64,000 bases of DNA from Candidatus Heimdallarchaeota archaeon (lineage in GTDB: Archaea; Asgardarchaeota; Heimdallarchaeia; JABLTI01). The position numbers and the translations under genes are program-made. How positions within the stretch are numbered: position 1 is the first letter of the stretch; each line of letters opens with the position of its first letter. The stretch is taken from NCBI GenBank assembly GCA_030614005.1, contig JAUWKS010000006.1, positions 26,213 to 90,212 of the forward strand, in the 5' to 3' direction. The notes beneath the pieces were generated by a model. The model saw only the letters and a list, made by a program, of their open reading frames with translations. It was not told the origin of the DNA and searched no databases. Of the stretch, positions 9,591 to 18,311 are shown piece by piece.

Positions 9591-10727
9591 ATGACTGTCC
9601 CTTTTGTACAAGCAATTCCAAGTATTTTAGCTATTCTCTTTTGTTTGATAATATTAATCCTATTATGTTTGAATTATATTTTGAATAGATTTCTTCCAAC
9701 ATTATTGTTTATAATATTCTTTGTTGGAATACTTCTTTGGTCCATAACGAAACTTGTTAGTGTTTTACTTCCCGAAACAACTAGCGTCGTTTTCGTATTC
9801 TATTGGAAAATAGGTTCACTAACAATTTTGATATTATCGTTACTTGTTATAACCTTCTTCAGAGACCTCTTAACATATTCTACACTTTCTTACCCCTCAG
9901 TAATTACCTCTTTCTTTGCAGGAATAACTATTGCAGCACTTTGGTGGGGTGATTTTGTGCAAGTAAACTTTGATCAAATCAGTGGATGGAATACTGATTA
10001 CGAACCTACTTGGTTTTTAGTTATACTCTTAGTTTATCTTGCAATTGTGTATATATTCATGTTTAGTTTGTTGATAGGTGGATTAGTCAAAGCTACTGTT
10101 AAGAAACAGAAGGTTCAAATCTCATTAATAATTACTGGATTAGCTATTGCCTCCATTGGAGGTACAGTACTTAATTATGTGTTAAATTTAGCTTTGCCAA
10201 ATTTAGGTGATATGGACTTAATTTTTGTTGTAGTAGGATTTGCTATAGTTGCTGCTGCGTATCTTAGATCTCCAATTCAAATCTATTTCGCCCCTGTAGT
10301 TGCTCATCGTTTAATTGTAATAAATAATCATGGATTACCACTTCTCTCTCATGATTTTTGTGAATCTGAAGAGAATGCACTAACAATGGATTCCACTCTT
10401 ATTAGTGGAGCATTATCAGGTGTTGTTAATATTCTCAAGGAAACTCTCTCAAGTGAATCAATACCCAACCTTATCCATCTAGACGATCGAGTATTACTCA
10501 TTGAAACTTCTGAATCAGCTCTTTATGCATTAATTGTTGATGATGATTCAATGGTATTGCGATCTGCTCTCAAAGATTTCTCAAAGGAATTTGAAAAAGC
10601 TTTCAAAGAAGTGCTTAAAGATTGGAAAGGTTTAACAGATGTTTTTGATGCTGCTTACACCTTGATTACTGAAGACTTCTCATTCGTCTTATCAAGTAAA
10701 CCCGCAACAAAAAACCCGATAAGATGA
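9591..10727 (+). CDS. Polytopic membrane protein with C-terminal longin/roadblock-like soluble domain
   Basis: About 7 hydrophobic segments, then VVAHRLIVINNHGLPLLSHDF...LISGALSGVVNILKETL...VLLIETSESALYALIVDDDSMVLRSALKDFSKEFEKAF. Confidence 0.55.
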   Translation: MTVPFVQAIPSILAILFCLIILILLCLNYILNRFLPTLLFIIFFVGILLWSITKLVSVLLPETTSVVFVFYWKIGSLTILILSLLVITFFRDLLTYSTLSYPSVITSFFAGITIAALWWGDFVQVNFDQISGWNTDYEPTWFLVILLVYLAIVYIFMFSLLIGGLVKATVKKQKVQISLIITGLAIASIGGTVLNYVLNLALPNLGDMDLIFVVVGFAIVAAAYLRSPIQIYFAPVVAHRLIVINNHGLPLLSHDFCESEENALTMDSTLISGALSGVVNILKETLSSESIPNLIHLDDRVLLIETSESALYALIVDDDSMVLRSALKDFSKEFEKAFKEVLKDWKGLTDVFDAAYTLITEDFSFVLSSKPATKNPIR

Positions 10728-10738
10728 TTTTTCTTCAT

Positions 10739-10782
10739 CAAACTCTTAGCTAAATGCGAGAGTTTGACTTTATGATTTTTTT
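10739..10782 (+). terminator. Intrinsic-type terminator hairpin
   Basis: CAAACTCT (10739-10746) / AGAGTTTG (10759-10766), followed by a T7 run. Confidence 0.6.
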
Positions 10783-10876
10783 ATCTTTCCAATTGTATTC
10801 CGAAAAATGGTTTTTTTATTGTAATTTAAATCTTAATTATTAGTTAGATATAGTAAGATATTTATTTCAATTAATA

Positions 10877-10959
10877 ACGCAAGTCATTACGAACAAAAAA
10901 ATACTCGCTATTGCGTGTTGAGTTTCGATTAACATTCTATCCAAAAGATTTATAGAATG
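10877..10959 (+). promoter_or_regulatory. Structured leader/promoter region upstream of the S13-S4-S11 operon
   Basis: ACGCAA (10877-10882)/TTGCGT (10911-10916), and CATTCTAT (10933-10940)/ATAGAATG (10952-10959) spanning a TATA-like sequence. Confidence 0.4.
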
Positions 10960-11028
10960 ATGTTGGAGCTCGGAGTTCAGTAAATACATAAGATTTAGTC
11001 CTAATTAAAAAACTAGAGGTATTTGTAA

Positions 11029-11487
11029 TTGTCTCAAGAATTTAAAAATTTCCAGCATTTAGTGCGAATTTCAAGCACCGATATTAAAGGAGATAAGCAA
11101 GTAGTTAATGGCTTAACCTATATTCGAGGTGTCGGTAACAGATTAGCAGATGTTGTCTTGAAAAAAGCAGGAATTCCACACAATGCATTCATAGGTATGC
11201 TCACTGATGAGCAAATTAAGAAAATTAATGAAATAATCGCTGATCCAATCAAATTTGGCATTCCAGTCTGGTTTGTTAATCATGTTAAAGATCGTGTAAG
11301 TGGAAAGAACATTCATCTTGTCGGAAATGATTTAGCACTTTACGATAGAAATGATATTGATCGTTTGAAGAAATTAAGAACCTATCGTGGTATCAAGCAT
11401 CAAGCTGGTCACAAAGTAAGAGGACAAAGAACCAAGAGCACCGGAAGAGGTGGACGATCCTTAGGCTTTGCTCGTAGGAAATTATAA
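11029..11487 (+). CDS. rps13: 30S ribosomal protein S13 (uS13)
   Basis: HLVRISSTDIKGDKQVVNGLTYIRGVGNRLADVVLKKAG ... LRTYRGIKHQAGHKVRGQRTKSTGR. TTG start. Confidence 0.97.
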   Translation: MSQEFKNFQHLVRISSTDIKGDKQVVNGLTYIRGVGNRLADVVLKKAGIPHNAFIGMLTDEQIKKINEIIADPIKFGIPVWFVNHVKDRVSGKNIHLVGNDLALYDRNDIDRLKKLRTYRGIKHQAGHKVRGQRTKSTGRGGRSLGFARRKL

Positions 11488-11498
11488 GGTGAAAAACA

Positions 11499-12281
11499 AT
11501 GGGCGATCCAAAAAGAATTAGAAAGAAGTATAAAACTCCCCGTCAACCTTTCGAAAGACATCGTATTGATTCAGATTTAGCTCTTATCGGAAAATATGGT
11601 CTAAGAAATATGAAGGCCGTATGGAAACTGAATACTCTGTTAGCTAAATTTAGAAGCAACGCTAGACGACTTTTGAGTCTTGAAGAAGAGGACCGTAAAA
11701 TTGGCGAGCGAGAATTAATTGGTAGATTACAACGATTAGGTTTATTGGAAACGAAAGCTACATTAGATGATGTTTTAAGCCTTAAGATTGAAACTTTCCT
11801 TGAGAGAAGACTTCAAACAATGGTCTATAAAAAAGGTATGGCAACAACCCCACATCATTCGAGACAAATGATAGTTCATGGTCATATTCATATTGGTGAT
11901 AAAGTAGCAAAATCTCCAAGTTATATTGTACCAGCCGCAGAAGAGAAGCTTCTCAGTTTTAATAAAAATTCTCCTCTGTCAAAGTCAAGTCATAAAGCAT
12001 TACCAAGTAATGTTTTCAAATCTAAGAAAGCTCCTGCAGAGAAGAGAGATTCTAGACGTGGAGACAGACGTGGTGGTAGACCTGGTGGCAAACCTGGTGA
12101 TAGAGGCGGACAAAGAAGACCTCAAAGAACTCCAGGACCATCTGCTACAAAAATAGTTGAAACAGAGAAAGCAGATATCGATGTAGTAAAAATTGCTATT
12201 GACGCCCCTGAAGCGGCAATCAAAAAGGAAGCCACTAAAGAGGTTAAAAAAGAGACCAAAAAAGAGGTCAAGAAAGAATAA
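11499..12281 (+). CDS. rps4: 30S ribosomal protein S4 (uS4) with long basic/low-complexity C-terminal extension
   Basis: MGDPKRIRKKYKTPRQPFERHRIDSDLALIGKYGLRNMKAVWK; S4 RNA-binding HGHIHIGDKVAKSPSYIVPAAEE; tail of R/G and K/E repeats. Confidence 0.96.
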   Translation: MGDPKRIRKKYKTPRQPFERHRIDSDLALIGKYGLRNMKAVWKLNTLLAKFRSNARRLLSLEEEDRKIGERELIGRLQRLGLLETKATLDDVLSLKIETFLERRLQTMVYKKGMATTPHHSRQMIVHGHIHIGDKVAKSPSYIVPAAEEKLLSFNKNSPLSKSSHKALPSNVFKSKKAPAEKRDSRRGDRRGGRPGGKPGDRGGQRRPQRTPGPSATKIVETEKADIDVVKIAIDAPEAAIKKEATKEVKKETKKEVKKE

Positions 12282-12294
12282 GTAGGTGAATTAT

Positions 12295-12714
12295 GTGAGT
12301 ACTGAAAAAGAACCCCCAAAAAAGAGAAGAGTTATCAGAACCGGAATTGTTCACATCTATTCTTCCTATAATGATACAATTATCACTGTAACTGATGTAA
12401 CTGGAAGCGAAACAATTTCAAAGCGTTCTGGTGGTATGTATGTTAAAAGCGATAGATTTGAATCCTCACCATATGCAGCAATGAGAGCTGCTTATGACGC
12501 AGCAACAGCTGCAAAGGATAGAGGAATAACAAAAATTAATATCGCTGTACGAGCTCCAGGTGGAAATGGTCCCAGAACACCAGGTCCAGGTGCCCAAGCG
12601 GCAATTAGAGCTTTAGCTAGATCTGGTCTTAGAATTGGACGAATCGAGGAAGTTACTCCTATCGCCCACGATGGCACACGAAGAGCTGGTGGCAGAAGAG
12701 GTAGAAGAGTATAA
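12295..12714 (+). CDS. rps11: 30S ribosomal protein S11 (uS11)
   Basis: [32 protein letters not shown]...[42 protein letters not shown] at 12295, preceded by GGTG, preferred over listed 12286. Confidence 0.96.
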   Translation: MSTEKEPPKKRRVIRTGIVHIYSSYNDTIITVTDVTGSETISKRSGGMYVKSDRFESSPYAAMRAAYDAATAAKDRGITKINIAVRAPGGNGPRTPGPGAQAAIRALARSGLRIGRIEEVTPIAHDGTRRAGGRRGRRV

Positions 12715-12735
12715 TCTATACGGAGCGAATAAACA

Positions 12736-12921
12736 ATGACTCAAACCTATTATACAATGCCAACTTGTTCATGCTGCAATAGAAAACTAGCTCCAGATGA
12801 TGTGGGATCTGTAAAATTCAGATGCCCTGAATGTGGAGATGTAGTTCATATACGCTGTTCCTTCTGTAGACAAAAAGAAATCGGATATACTTGTCCAGCC
12901 TGCAATTTTGAAGGACCGTAA
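12736..12921 (+). CDS. Small HVO_2753-type zinc-finger protein
   Basis: MPTCSCCNRKLAPDDVGSVKFRCPECGDVVHIRCSFCRQKEIGYTCPACNFEGP: four CxxC motifs in the characteristic order. Confidence 0.8.
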   Translation: MTQTYYTMPTCSCCNRKLAPDDVGSVKFRCPECGDVVHIRCSFCRQKEIGYTCPACNFEGP

Positions 12922-12998
12922 AAATAGATAAAAGTGAGAGTAGATATTTACTCTCTAAATATTTTCTTTTTAATACAAACTATACTTGAAAAATGAAA

Positions 12999-14264
12999 TT
13001 AGAGCTGATTTAAGCGTTTAATAGTTTCATCAATTTGATCAAGTGATAGCGAACCAAAACTTGCTCTAAGATAGCCTTCTCCAGAAGGACCAAATTCTGA
13101 TCCAGGTACAAGTGCTATTTTTTGTTTTTCAAATATAAGTTCACAAATATCCTTTGAATTTGTGAAATCTTTATGTTCAGTTACATTAGGAAATGCATAA
13201 AAACTTCCTTTCGGAGTACGGCAAGTGATTCCGTCAACACTATTGAATCCTGAAACAATTTTCTCCATTCGTTCTTTCAAGATGTTTCTTAAATTGTTAG
13301 TAAATTCATCTCCTTCTGGTGTATTGATGAATTCTCCTAAAGCACTTTGTTGAGCAGAAGGAGCATTTGCAACGATAAAACTATGCATTTTAACAATTGG
13401 CGCAACTAGTTCTTTTGGTCCTGCGAGATATCCTATTCGCCATCCGGGAACACAGTAAGTTTTTGAAAAACTGTTAAGAAGAATGGTTCTTTCATAAGCA
13501 CCGCTTATTTTGGGAACACGAATATGTGTATCATCAGTAAATATGCATCTTTCGTATACTTCATCGGAGAATATAATCAAATTATTATCAACTGCTAAAT
13601 CAATAATGGGTTTTAATTCTGACTCAGTCATTAACTCCCCAGTAGGATTGGATGGAAAATTAAGGATAATTGCTTTCGTTTTATCAGTAATATATTGGTC
13701 TAAATTAGAAGTATCGATTTTCAGATCTTCAGTTGGTTTTAACCAAATTGGTTTTCCCCCTGCAAGAGTCACCTGCCTTGGATATGTGAGAAAAGAAGGA
13801 TCTGGTATTAATACCTCATCTCCCGATCCAATGTAAGCCATCAGTGAAGAAAATATTGCTTCACAACCACTTGCAGTTGCAAGGATATCTGTTTTCGGAT
13901 CATAATCTAGATTATACCAACGTTTATTCTGTTCGGCAATAGCTTCTCTGTATTTGTAGGTTCCTAAAGTTGGAGAGTAATAGTTATCACCACCTTCCAC
14001 AGCTTTTACAAGAGCTTGTATCAAACCATTTGGCGTAGGGATATTAGGTTGACCAATTCCGAGTGAGATAACACCAGGAATACCTTGAGCTCGTGCAAAC
14101 ATTGCACGAATACCTGAAGGCTTAATTTTAGTTAAACGATTAGCTATTTTCATTTCTGTCATAATAAAAATCACATTTGAATATTTTAAAACAAGTTTTG
14201 ATATTACAGATTGGTTTTGAGGGAATAAAAAGCATTCGATGAGCAAAACCCAAATAAAGTCCAT
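12999..14264 (-). CDS. Class I/II PLP-dependent aminotransferase (aspartate aminotransferase family)
   Basis: ISLGIGQPNIPTP, LNFPSNPTGELMT, IIFSDEVYERCIF, LLNSFSKTYCVPGWRIGYLAGP. True start is probably MTEMKIANRLTKIKPSGIRAMF, downstream of the listed start. Confidence 0.9.
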   Translation of the reverse strand: MDFIWVLLIECFLFPQNQSVISKLVLKYSNVIFIMTEMKIANRLTKIKPSGIRAMFARAQGIPGVISLGIGQPNIPTPNGLIQALVKAVEGGDNYYSPTLGTYKYREAIAEQNKRWYNLDYDPKTDILATASGCEAIFSSLMAYIGSGDEVLIPDPSFLTYPRQVTLAGGKPIWLKPTEDLKIDTSNLDQYITDKTKAIILNFPSNPTGELMTESELKPIIDLAVDNNLIIFSDEVYERCIFTDDTHIRVPKISGAYERTILLNSFSKTYCVPGWRIGYLAGPKELVAPIVKMHSFIVANAPSAQQSALGEFINTPEGDEFTNNLRNILKERMEKIVSGFNSVDGITCRTPKGSFYAFPNVTEHKDFTNSKDICELIFEKQKIALVPGSEFGPSGEGYLRASFGSLSLDQIDETIKRLNQL

Positions 14265-14331
14265 ACAATTACTTTTAATAAATCCCTAGTTTGGGTGATA
14301 AATTGCAAATTAGATTTGAGGTATAAAAAAA

Positions 14332-15264
14332 ATGAAAATTTTCTCATTTAAAACAAAGGATGGAGTTCCTCGGATAGGAACCTTTTGGCATGACAATTAT
14401 GTAATCGATATTATAGCTGCAAGTGAAAAATTACCCAAAACGAAATTTGAGAAAGTTAGAGAAATGAAAGACTTAATTGAATTAGGCGAAAAGGGATTGA
14501 AAGATCTTCAAAAATTTATCACTGAACTTAAAGAGCTAAGTAAGAAAGACAAAGAAATATTTCAAGAAATTGAAAGCAATTCATTCTATCCACTAGCTGA
14601 GATTAAGTTTCTTCCACCACTAAGAAACCCCCAAAAGATTATTTGTTTGGGAAGAAATTTTGCTGAACATGCAAAAGAGGGTGGAAAAGAGCCACCAAAG
14701 AATCCGATGATTTGGGGCAAGTTTAATTCAGCAATAATCGCGCATCAAGAGAATATTGTCTTACCAAAGATTTCTGAAACAGTAGACGTAGAAATAGAGC
14801 TCGTTGCCGTCCTTTCAAAGAGAGGAAAACACATTCCCGAAGAAGAAGCATTGAATTATGTTTTTGGTTATACAATTGGCAATGATGTTAGTGCAAGAGA
14901 TTATCAATATTCAGATAAACAGTTTACCCGTTCAAAAACAATGGACACATTCGCTCCTCTTGGACCATGGATAGTCACTCGAGATGAATTGCCAAATCCT
15001 CAAAATCTTGAAATGGAATTGACTGTAAACGGCAAAACGTGGCAAAAATCAAACACTAAAAAAATGATATTTACAGTAGCTTATATTATCTCTTACCTAT
15101 CAAAATCATTCACATTTGAGGCAGGAGACTTAATCTTTACTGGGACACCTTCAGGTGTAGGTCATTATCAAAAACCACCTTCGTATCTAAAAGAAGGAGA
15201 TGTTGTGAAACTAACCATAGAAAAAGTAGGGACACTTGAAAATCCAGTAATAAAAGAAAATTAA
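14332..15264 (+). CDS. Fumarylacetoacetate hydrolase family protein
   Basis: KIICLGRNFAEHAKEGGKEPPKNPMIWGKFNSA, VEIELVAVLSKRGKHI, GYTIGNDVSARDYQ, GDLIFTGTPSGVG. Confidence 0.92.
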   Translation: MKIFSFKTKDGVPRIGTFWHDNYVIDIIAASEKLPKTKFEKVREMKDLIELGEKGLKDLQKFITELKELSKKDKEIFQEIESNSFYPLAEIKFLPPLRNPQKIICLGRNFAEHAKEGGKEPPKNPMIWGKFNSAIIAHQENIVLPKISETVDVEIELVAVLSKRGKHIPEEEALNYVFGYTIGNDVSARDYQYSDKQFTRSKTMDTFAPLGPWIVTRDELPNPQNLEMELTVNGKTWQKSNTKKMIFTVAYIISYLSKSFTFEAGDLIFTGTPSGVGHYQKPPSYLKEGDVVKLTIEKVGTLENPVIKEN

Positions 15265-15300
15265 GTTAAACTAAACTGAACTTAAAAGGAGAAAGAAGCT

Positions 15301-16236
15301 ATGCCTAGAAGACCTGATGCTGAACTAGTTAAAACATCCAAGTTCAATGAATTGATGTTTCATTTTATGCTAAAAAGAAATGAGAGTGCCATTTATTTCG
15401 ATATCCAAGTGGACCTCACTCATACCTTTGAATTTCTCGAAGACTTCAATAAAAATCGAGATGAAAAAGAAAAATTGACCCTGTTTCAAATATTGCTTAC
15501 AGCAGGGGCAAGAACTGTTGCTTTGAGACCAAAAGTGAACAGATTTGTTTCGGGACGTCGCTTATGGCAAAGAAATAAAATAATTTTTGGATTTGTCGTG
15601 AAGAAAGAGAAAACAGATGAAGGTGAAGAAGTTAATGCAATGATCGAGTTTGATCCATATGATACTTTGGATACTGTACAGAAAAGAGTTTCTGCAGCTA
15701 TCCATGAAGCTCGATATGGTGTGAACCAAAATGAACAGGATGTCAAACTCATTGGTGCATTGCCAAGATGGATGATGAATCTCTTATTTAAGTATATAAT
15801 GTGGAGTGATCAAAAAAACTTCCCCCCTTCTTCAGTAATAGAAACTACACCAATGTGGGTTACAGCATTTATTGCACATTTAGGTTCTATAAATATGGAT
15901 GCAGCATACCATCATCTCTTTGAAATAGGAAATGCTGGTTTATTTATCACCATCGGAAGAATTCGCAAAGCAGCTGTTGTAAATCAAGAAACAGAGGAAA
16001 TAGAAATCAAGAAGGTAATGAATTGTCGAATAAGTATAGATGATCGTATTGCTGATGGAGCATATACCGGTCCTGCTGTTTACTTGTTAAAGGAATTGAT
16101 TGAAAACCCTGAACCATTGGTTGATCCTCCTGAACTTACTCACGAACAATTAGATAAACTGATGCTTAAAAAATATAAGAAAGGACGATTAGAGCGAGAA
16201 AAAGCAAGGAAAAAACAACGAAAAAAGAATAAATAA
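15301..16236 (+). CDS. Stand-alone 2-oxoacid dehydrogenase acyltransferase (E2 catalytic domain)-like protein without lipoyl domain
   Basis: LTLFQILLTAGARTVALRPKVNRFVSGRRLW; IGRIRKAAV; ISIDDRIADGAYTGPAVYLLKEL aligns with the E2 DHRxxDG region. Confidence 0.75.
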   Translation: MPRRPDAELVKTSKFNELMFHFMLKRNESAIYFDIQVDLTHTFEFLEDFNKNRDEKEKLTLFQILLTAGARTVALRPKVNRFVSGRRLWQRNKIIFGFVVKKEKTDEGEEVNAMIEFDPYDTLDTVQKRVSAAIHEARYGVNQNEQDVKLIGALPRWMMNLLFKYIMWSDQKNFPPSSVIETTPMWVTAFIAHLGSINMDAAYHHLFEIGNAGLFITIGRIRKAAVVNQETEEIEIKKVMNCRISIDDRIADGAYTGPAVYLLKELIENPEPLVDPPELTHEQLDKLMLKKYKKGRLEREKARKKQRKKNK

Positions 16237-16264
16237 ATGGGATTAAAATATTCCCATTTTTTTT
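16235..16264 (+). terminator. Intrinsic-type terminator hairpin between convergent genes
   Basis: AAATGGGA (16235-16242) / TCCCATTT (16252-16259), continuing into an 8-T run. Confidence 0.65.
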
Positions 16265-17858
16265 ACCAACCAATTGCACAACCATCTCTTCTTGGGTCTG
16301 ATCCTCCAAAGAGAACATCGTTTTCATTATCAATTGCAATTGCTTGAGCTCCACCAAAGAACTGTCCAGGTTCAGCTTTTAATTGATGCCCTTTCATCAA
16401 TAATTTACCTCGAGTAGCAATATCTATTCCATGTTCAAGGGCAACAGTATTATCATCAAAGTGAACAAATCGTGGTGCTTCAATAGCTTGTTGGACATTC
16501 ATGCCAAATTCAACCATATTAAGGAAAATTTGCATTTGTCCTTGAGGTTGGACATCACCGCCCATACAACCAAAATTCAGCACAGGTAATTCGTCTTTTG
16601 TAACCATTCCTGGAATAATTGTATTGAATGGGCGTTTACGAGGTTCGTAAACATTGAGATGGTTCTCTTCTAAGGAATACAAACTTCCACGGTTTTGTAA
16701 ACAAATACCAGTTCCTTCTACAACTAATCCAGAACCAAATCCATTGTATAAACTATTTATGAATGAGACAACATTTCTATCCTTGTCAACAACGCTTAAG
16801 TAAACAGTATCACCAGAAGACCAATCTAAACCAGGGCTAACATTTTCAGCTGCTTTATTTAGATCAATTCTTGTTCGTTGTTTCTGGGAATAGTCCTCAG
16901 ATAATAGTTCCTCAATAGGTAGTTTGTTAAAGCTTGGATCAGAAGCAAAAGTCCTAAGATCCGCCCAAGCAAGCTTCTTAGCTTCAATAAGTAAATGTAA
17001 ATATTGAGCTGAATTATGAATCATAGAATCTATTTCAAAACCTTTGACAATATTAAGTTCTAAGAGAGTAGCGATGCCTTGCCCATTTGGTGGATGCTGA
17101 TAAACTTCATAATCTTTGTATTTTGAGCTAATAGGGTCTACCCATTCTGCTTCAAATGCAGCGAAATCATCCAAAGTGAAAAAACCATCGTTTTTTGTTG
17201 TAAAATCAACTATTTTCTTAGCAATTCCACCCTGATAGAATTCCTCTGCTCCATCTTTAGCAATTGCTTTGAATGATTTTGCAATAGCCTTTGAATAGAA
17301 AACTTCGCCTACTCTTGGAGCACGACCATTGGGAAGATAATTCTTTGCTGTTGCGGGATGACTATTTAATTTTTCTTCTGCTCGATGCCAAGAAAATCCT
17401 ACAAGCTCGCTTACTGGAAATCCGTTTTGAGCATAATAAATAGCTGGTTTTAGAACCTCTTTGAAAGTCATTGTACCAAATTTCTCAAGCGCTTTACTGA
17501 AACCACTAATAGCACCTGGTACACTAACTGAATAAATGCCTGTGTTGGGTATTTTATCAAAACCTTTTTCTTTGAAATGATCCAAAGTGAGGTTTTTAGG
17601 AGACCAGCCACTTCCATTTAAAGCATGAATTTTATCATCTTGTTTACTGTGAATAAGAGCAAACATATCTCCACCAATGCCACAGCTCATAGGTTCTACT
17701 ACATTTAAAGTAGTTGCAACAGCTACAGCAGCGTCAACTGCATTTCCTCCCTTCTTTAAAATATCAATACCTGCTTGAACCGCTAATGGTTGACTGGATG
17801 CAACCATACCATTTTGACTAATGATCATTGAACGGTTTGAGCCACGAATTTCAAACAT
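16263..17858 (-). CDS. ggt: Gamma-glutamyltransferase family protein
   Basis: ILKKGGNAVDAAVAVATTLNVVEPMSCGIGGDMFALIH; SGDTVYLSVVDKDRNVVSFINSLYNGFGSG; NFGCMGGDVQPQGQMQIFLNM. Confidence 0.92.
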   Translation of the reverse strand: MFEIRGSNRSMIISQNGMVASSQPLAVQAGIDILKKGGNAVDAAVAVATTLNVVEPMSCGIGGDMFALIHSKQDDKIHALNGSGWSPKNLTLDHFKEKGFDKIPNTGIYSVSVPGAISGFSKALEKFGTMTFKEVLKPAIYYAQNGFPVSELVGFSWHRAEEKLNSHPATAKNYLPNGRAPRVGEVFYSKAIAKSFKAIAKDGAEEFYQGGIAKKIVDFTTKNDGFFTLDDFAAFEAEWVDPISSKYKDYEVYQHPPNGQGIATLLELNIVKGFEIDSMIHNSAQYLHLLIEAKKLAWADLRTFASDPSFNKLPIEELLSEDYSQKQRTRIDLNKAAENVSPGLDWSSGDTVYLSVVDKDRNVVSFINSLYNGFGSGLVVEGTGICLQNRGSLYSLEENHLNVYEPRKRPFNTIIPGMVTKDELPVLNFGCMGGDVQPQGQMQIFLNMVEFGMNVQQAIEAPRFVHFDDNTVALEHGIDIATRGKLLMKGHQLKAEPGQFFGGAQAIAIDNENDVLFGGSDPRRDGCAIGW

Positions 17859-17919
17859 TTTGAGTCCCTAACCATTTTTAGTCGTTTTATTTTTATAGAT
17901 ATTGGTGAAATAATACATT

Positions 17920-18297
17920 ATGATACTCGGTATAGATGTAGTTTTCATACACATCAAGGATCCAGAATTGATGGTAAAATGGTATCAAGAGAAACTAGGA
18001 TTAGATGTGAGTAATACTACCACTAATTTAAGTTGGCAAGAATTTGCTTTATCTGAAAATCAAGCTCCTACAAGATTTGCTTTAGATTACTGTGGACCAA
18101 ATCCTTCACCTATTGAGCAACAGCCAGTGATCATCTCTTTCAAAGTTGCTGATATTTACAAAGCAGTGAATGAATTAGAGAAACGAGGGATAATTTTTTC
18201 CAGTTCTCAGAAGGTTTTTGATGTGGGACCAACTTTGGTTGCAACCTTTCAGGATCCAGAGAACAATTATTTGCAAATTTCCCAAAGAAAAGGATAA
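17920..18297 (+). CDS. Glyoxalase/bleomycin-resistance (VOC) family protein
   Basis: VVFIHIKDPELMVKWYQEKLGLDVS ... TFQDPENNYLQISQ. Confidence 0.8.
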   Translation: MILGIDVVFIHIKDPELMVKWYQEKLGLDVSNTTTNLSWQEFALSENQAPTRFALDYCGPNPSPIEQQPVIISFKVADIYKAVNELEKRGIIFSSSQKVFDVGPTLVATFQDPENNYLQISQRKG

Positions 18298-18311
18298 AAA
18301 AAGGAGAGGGA

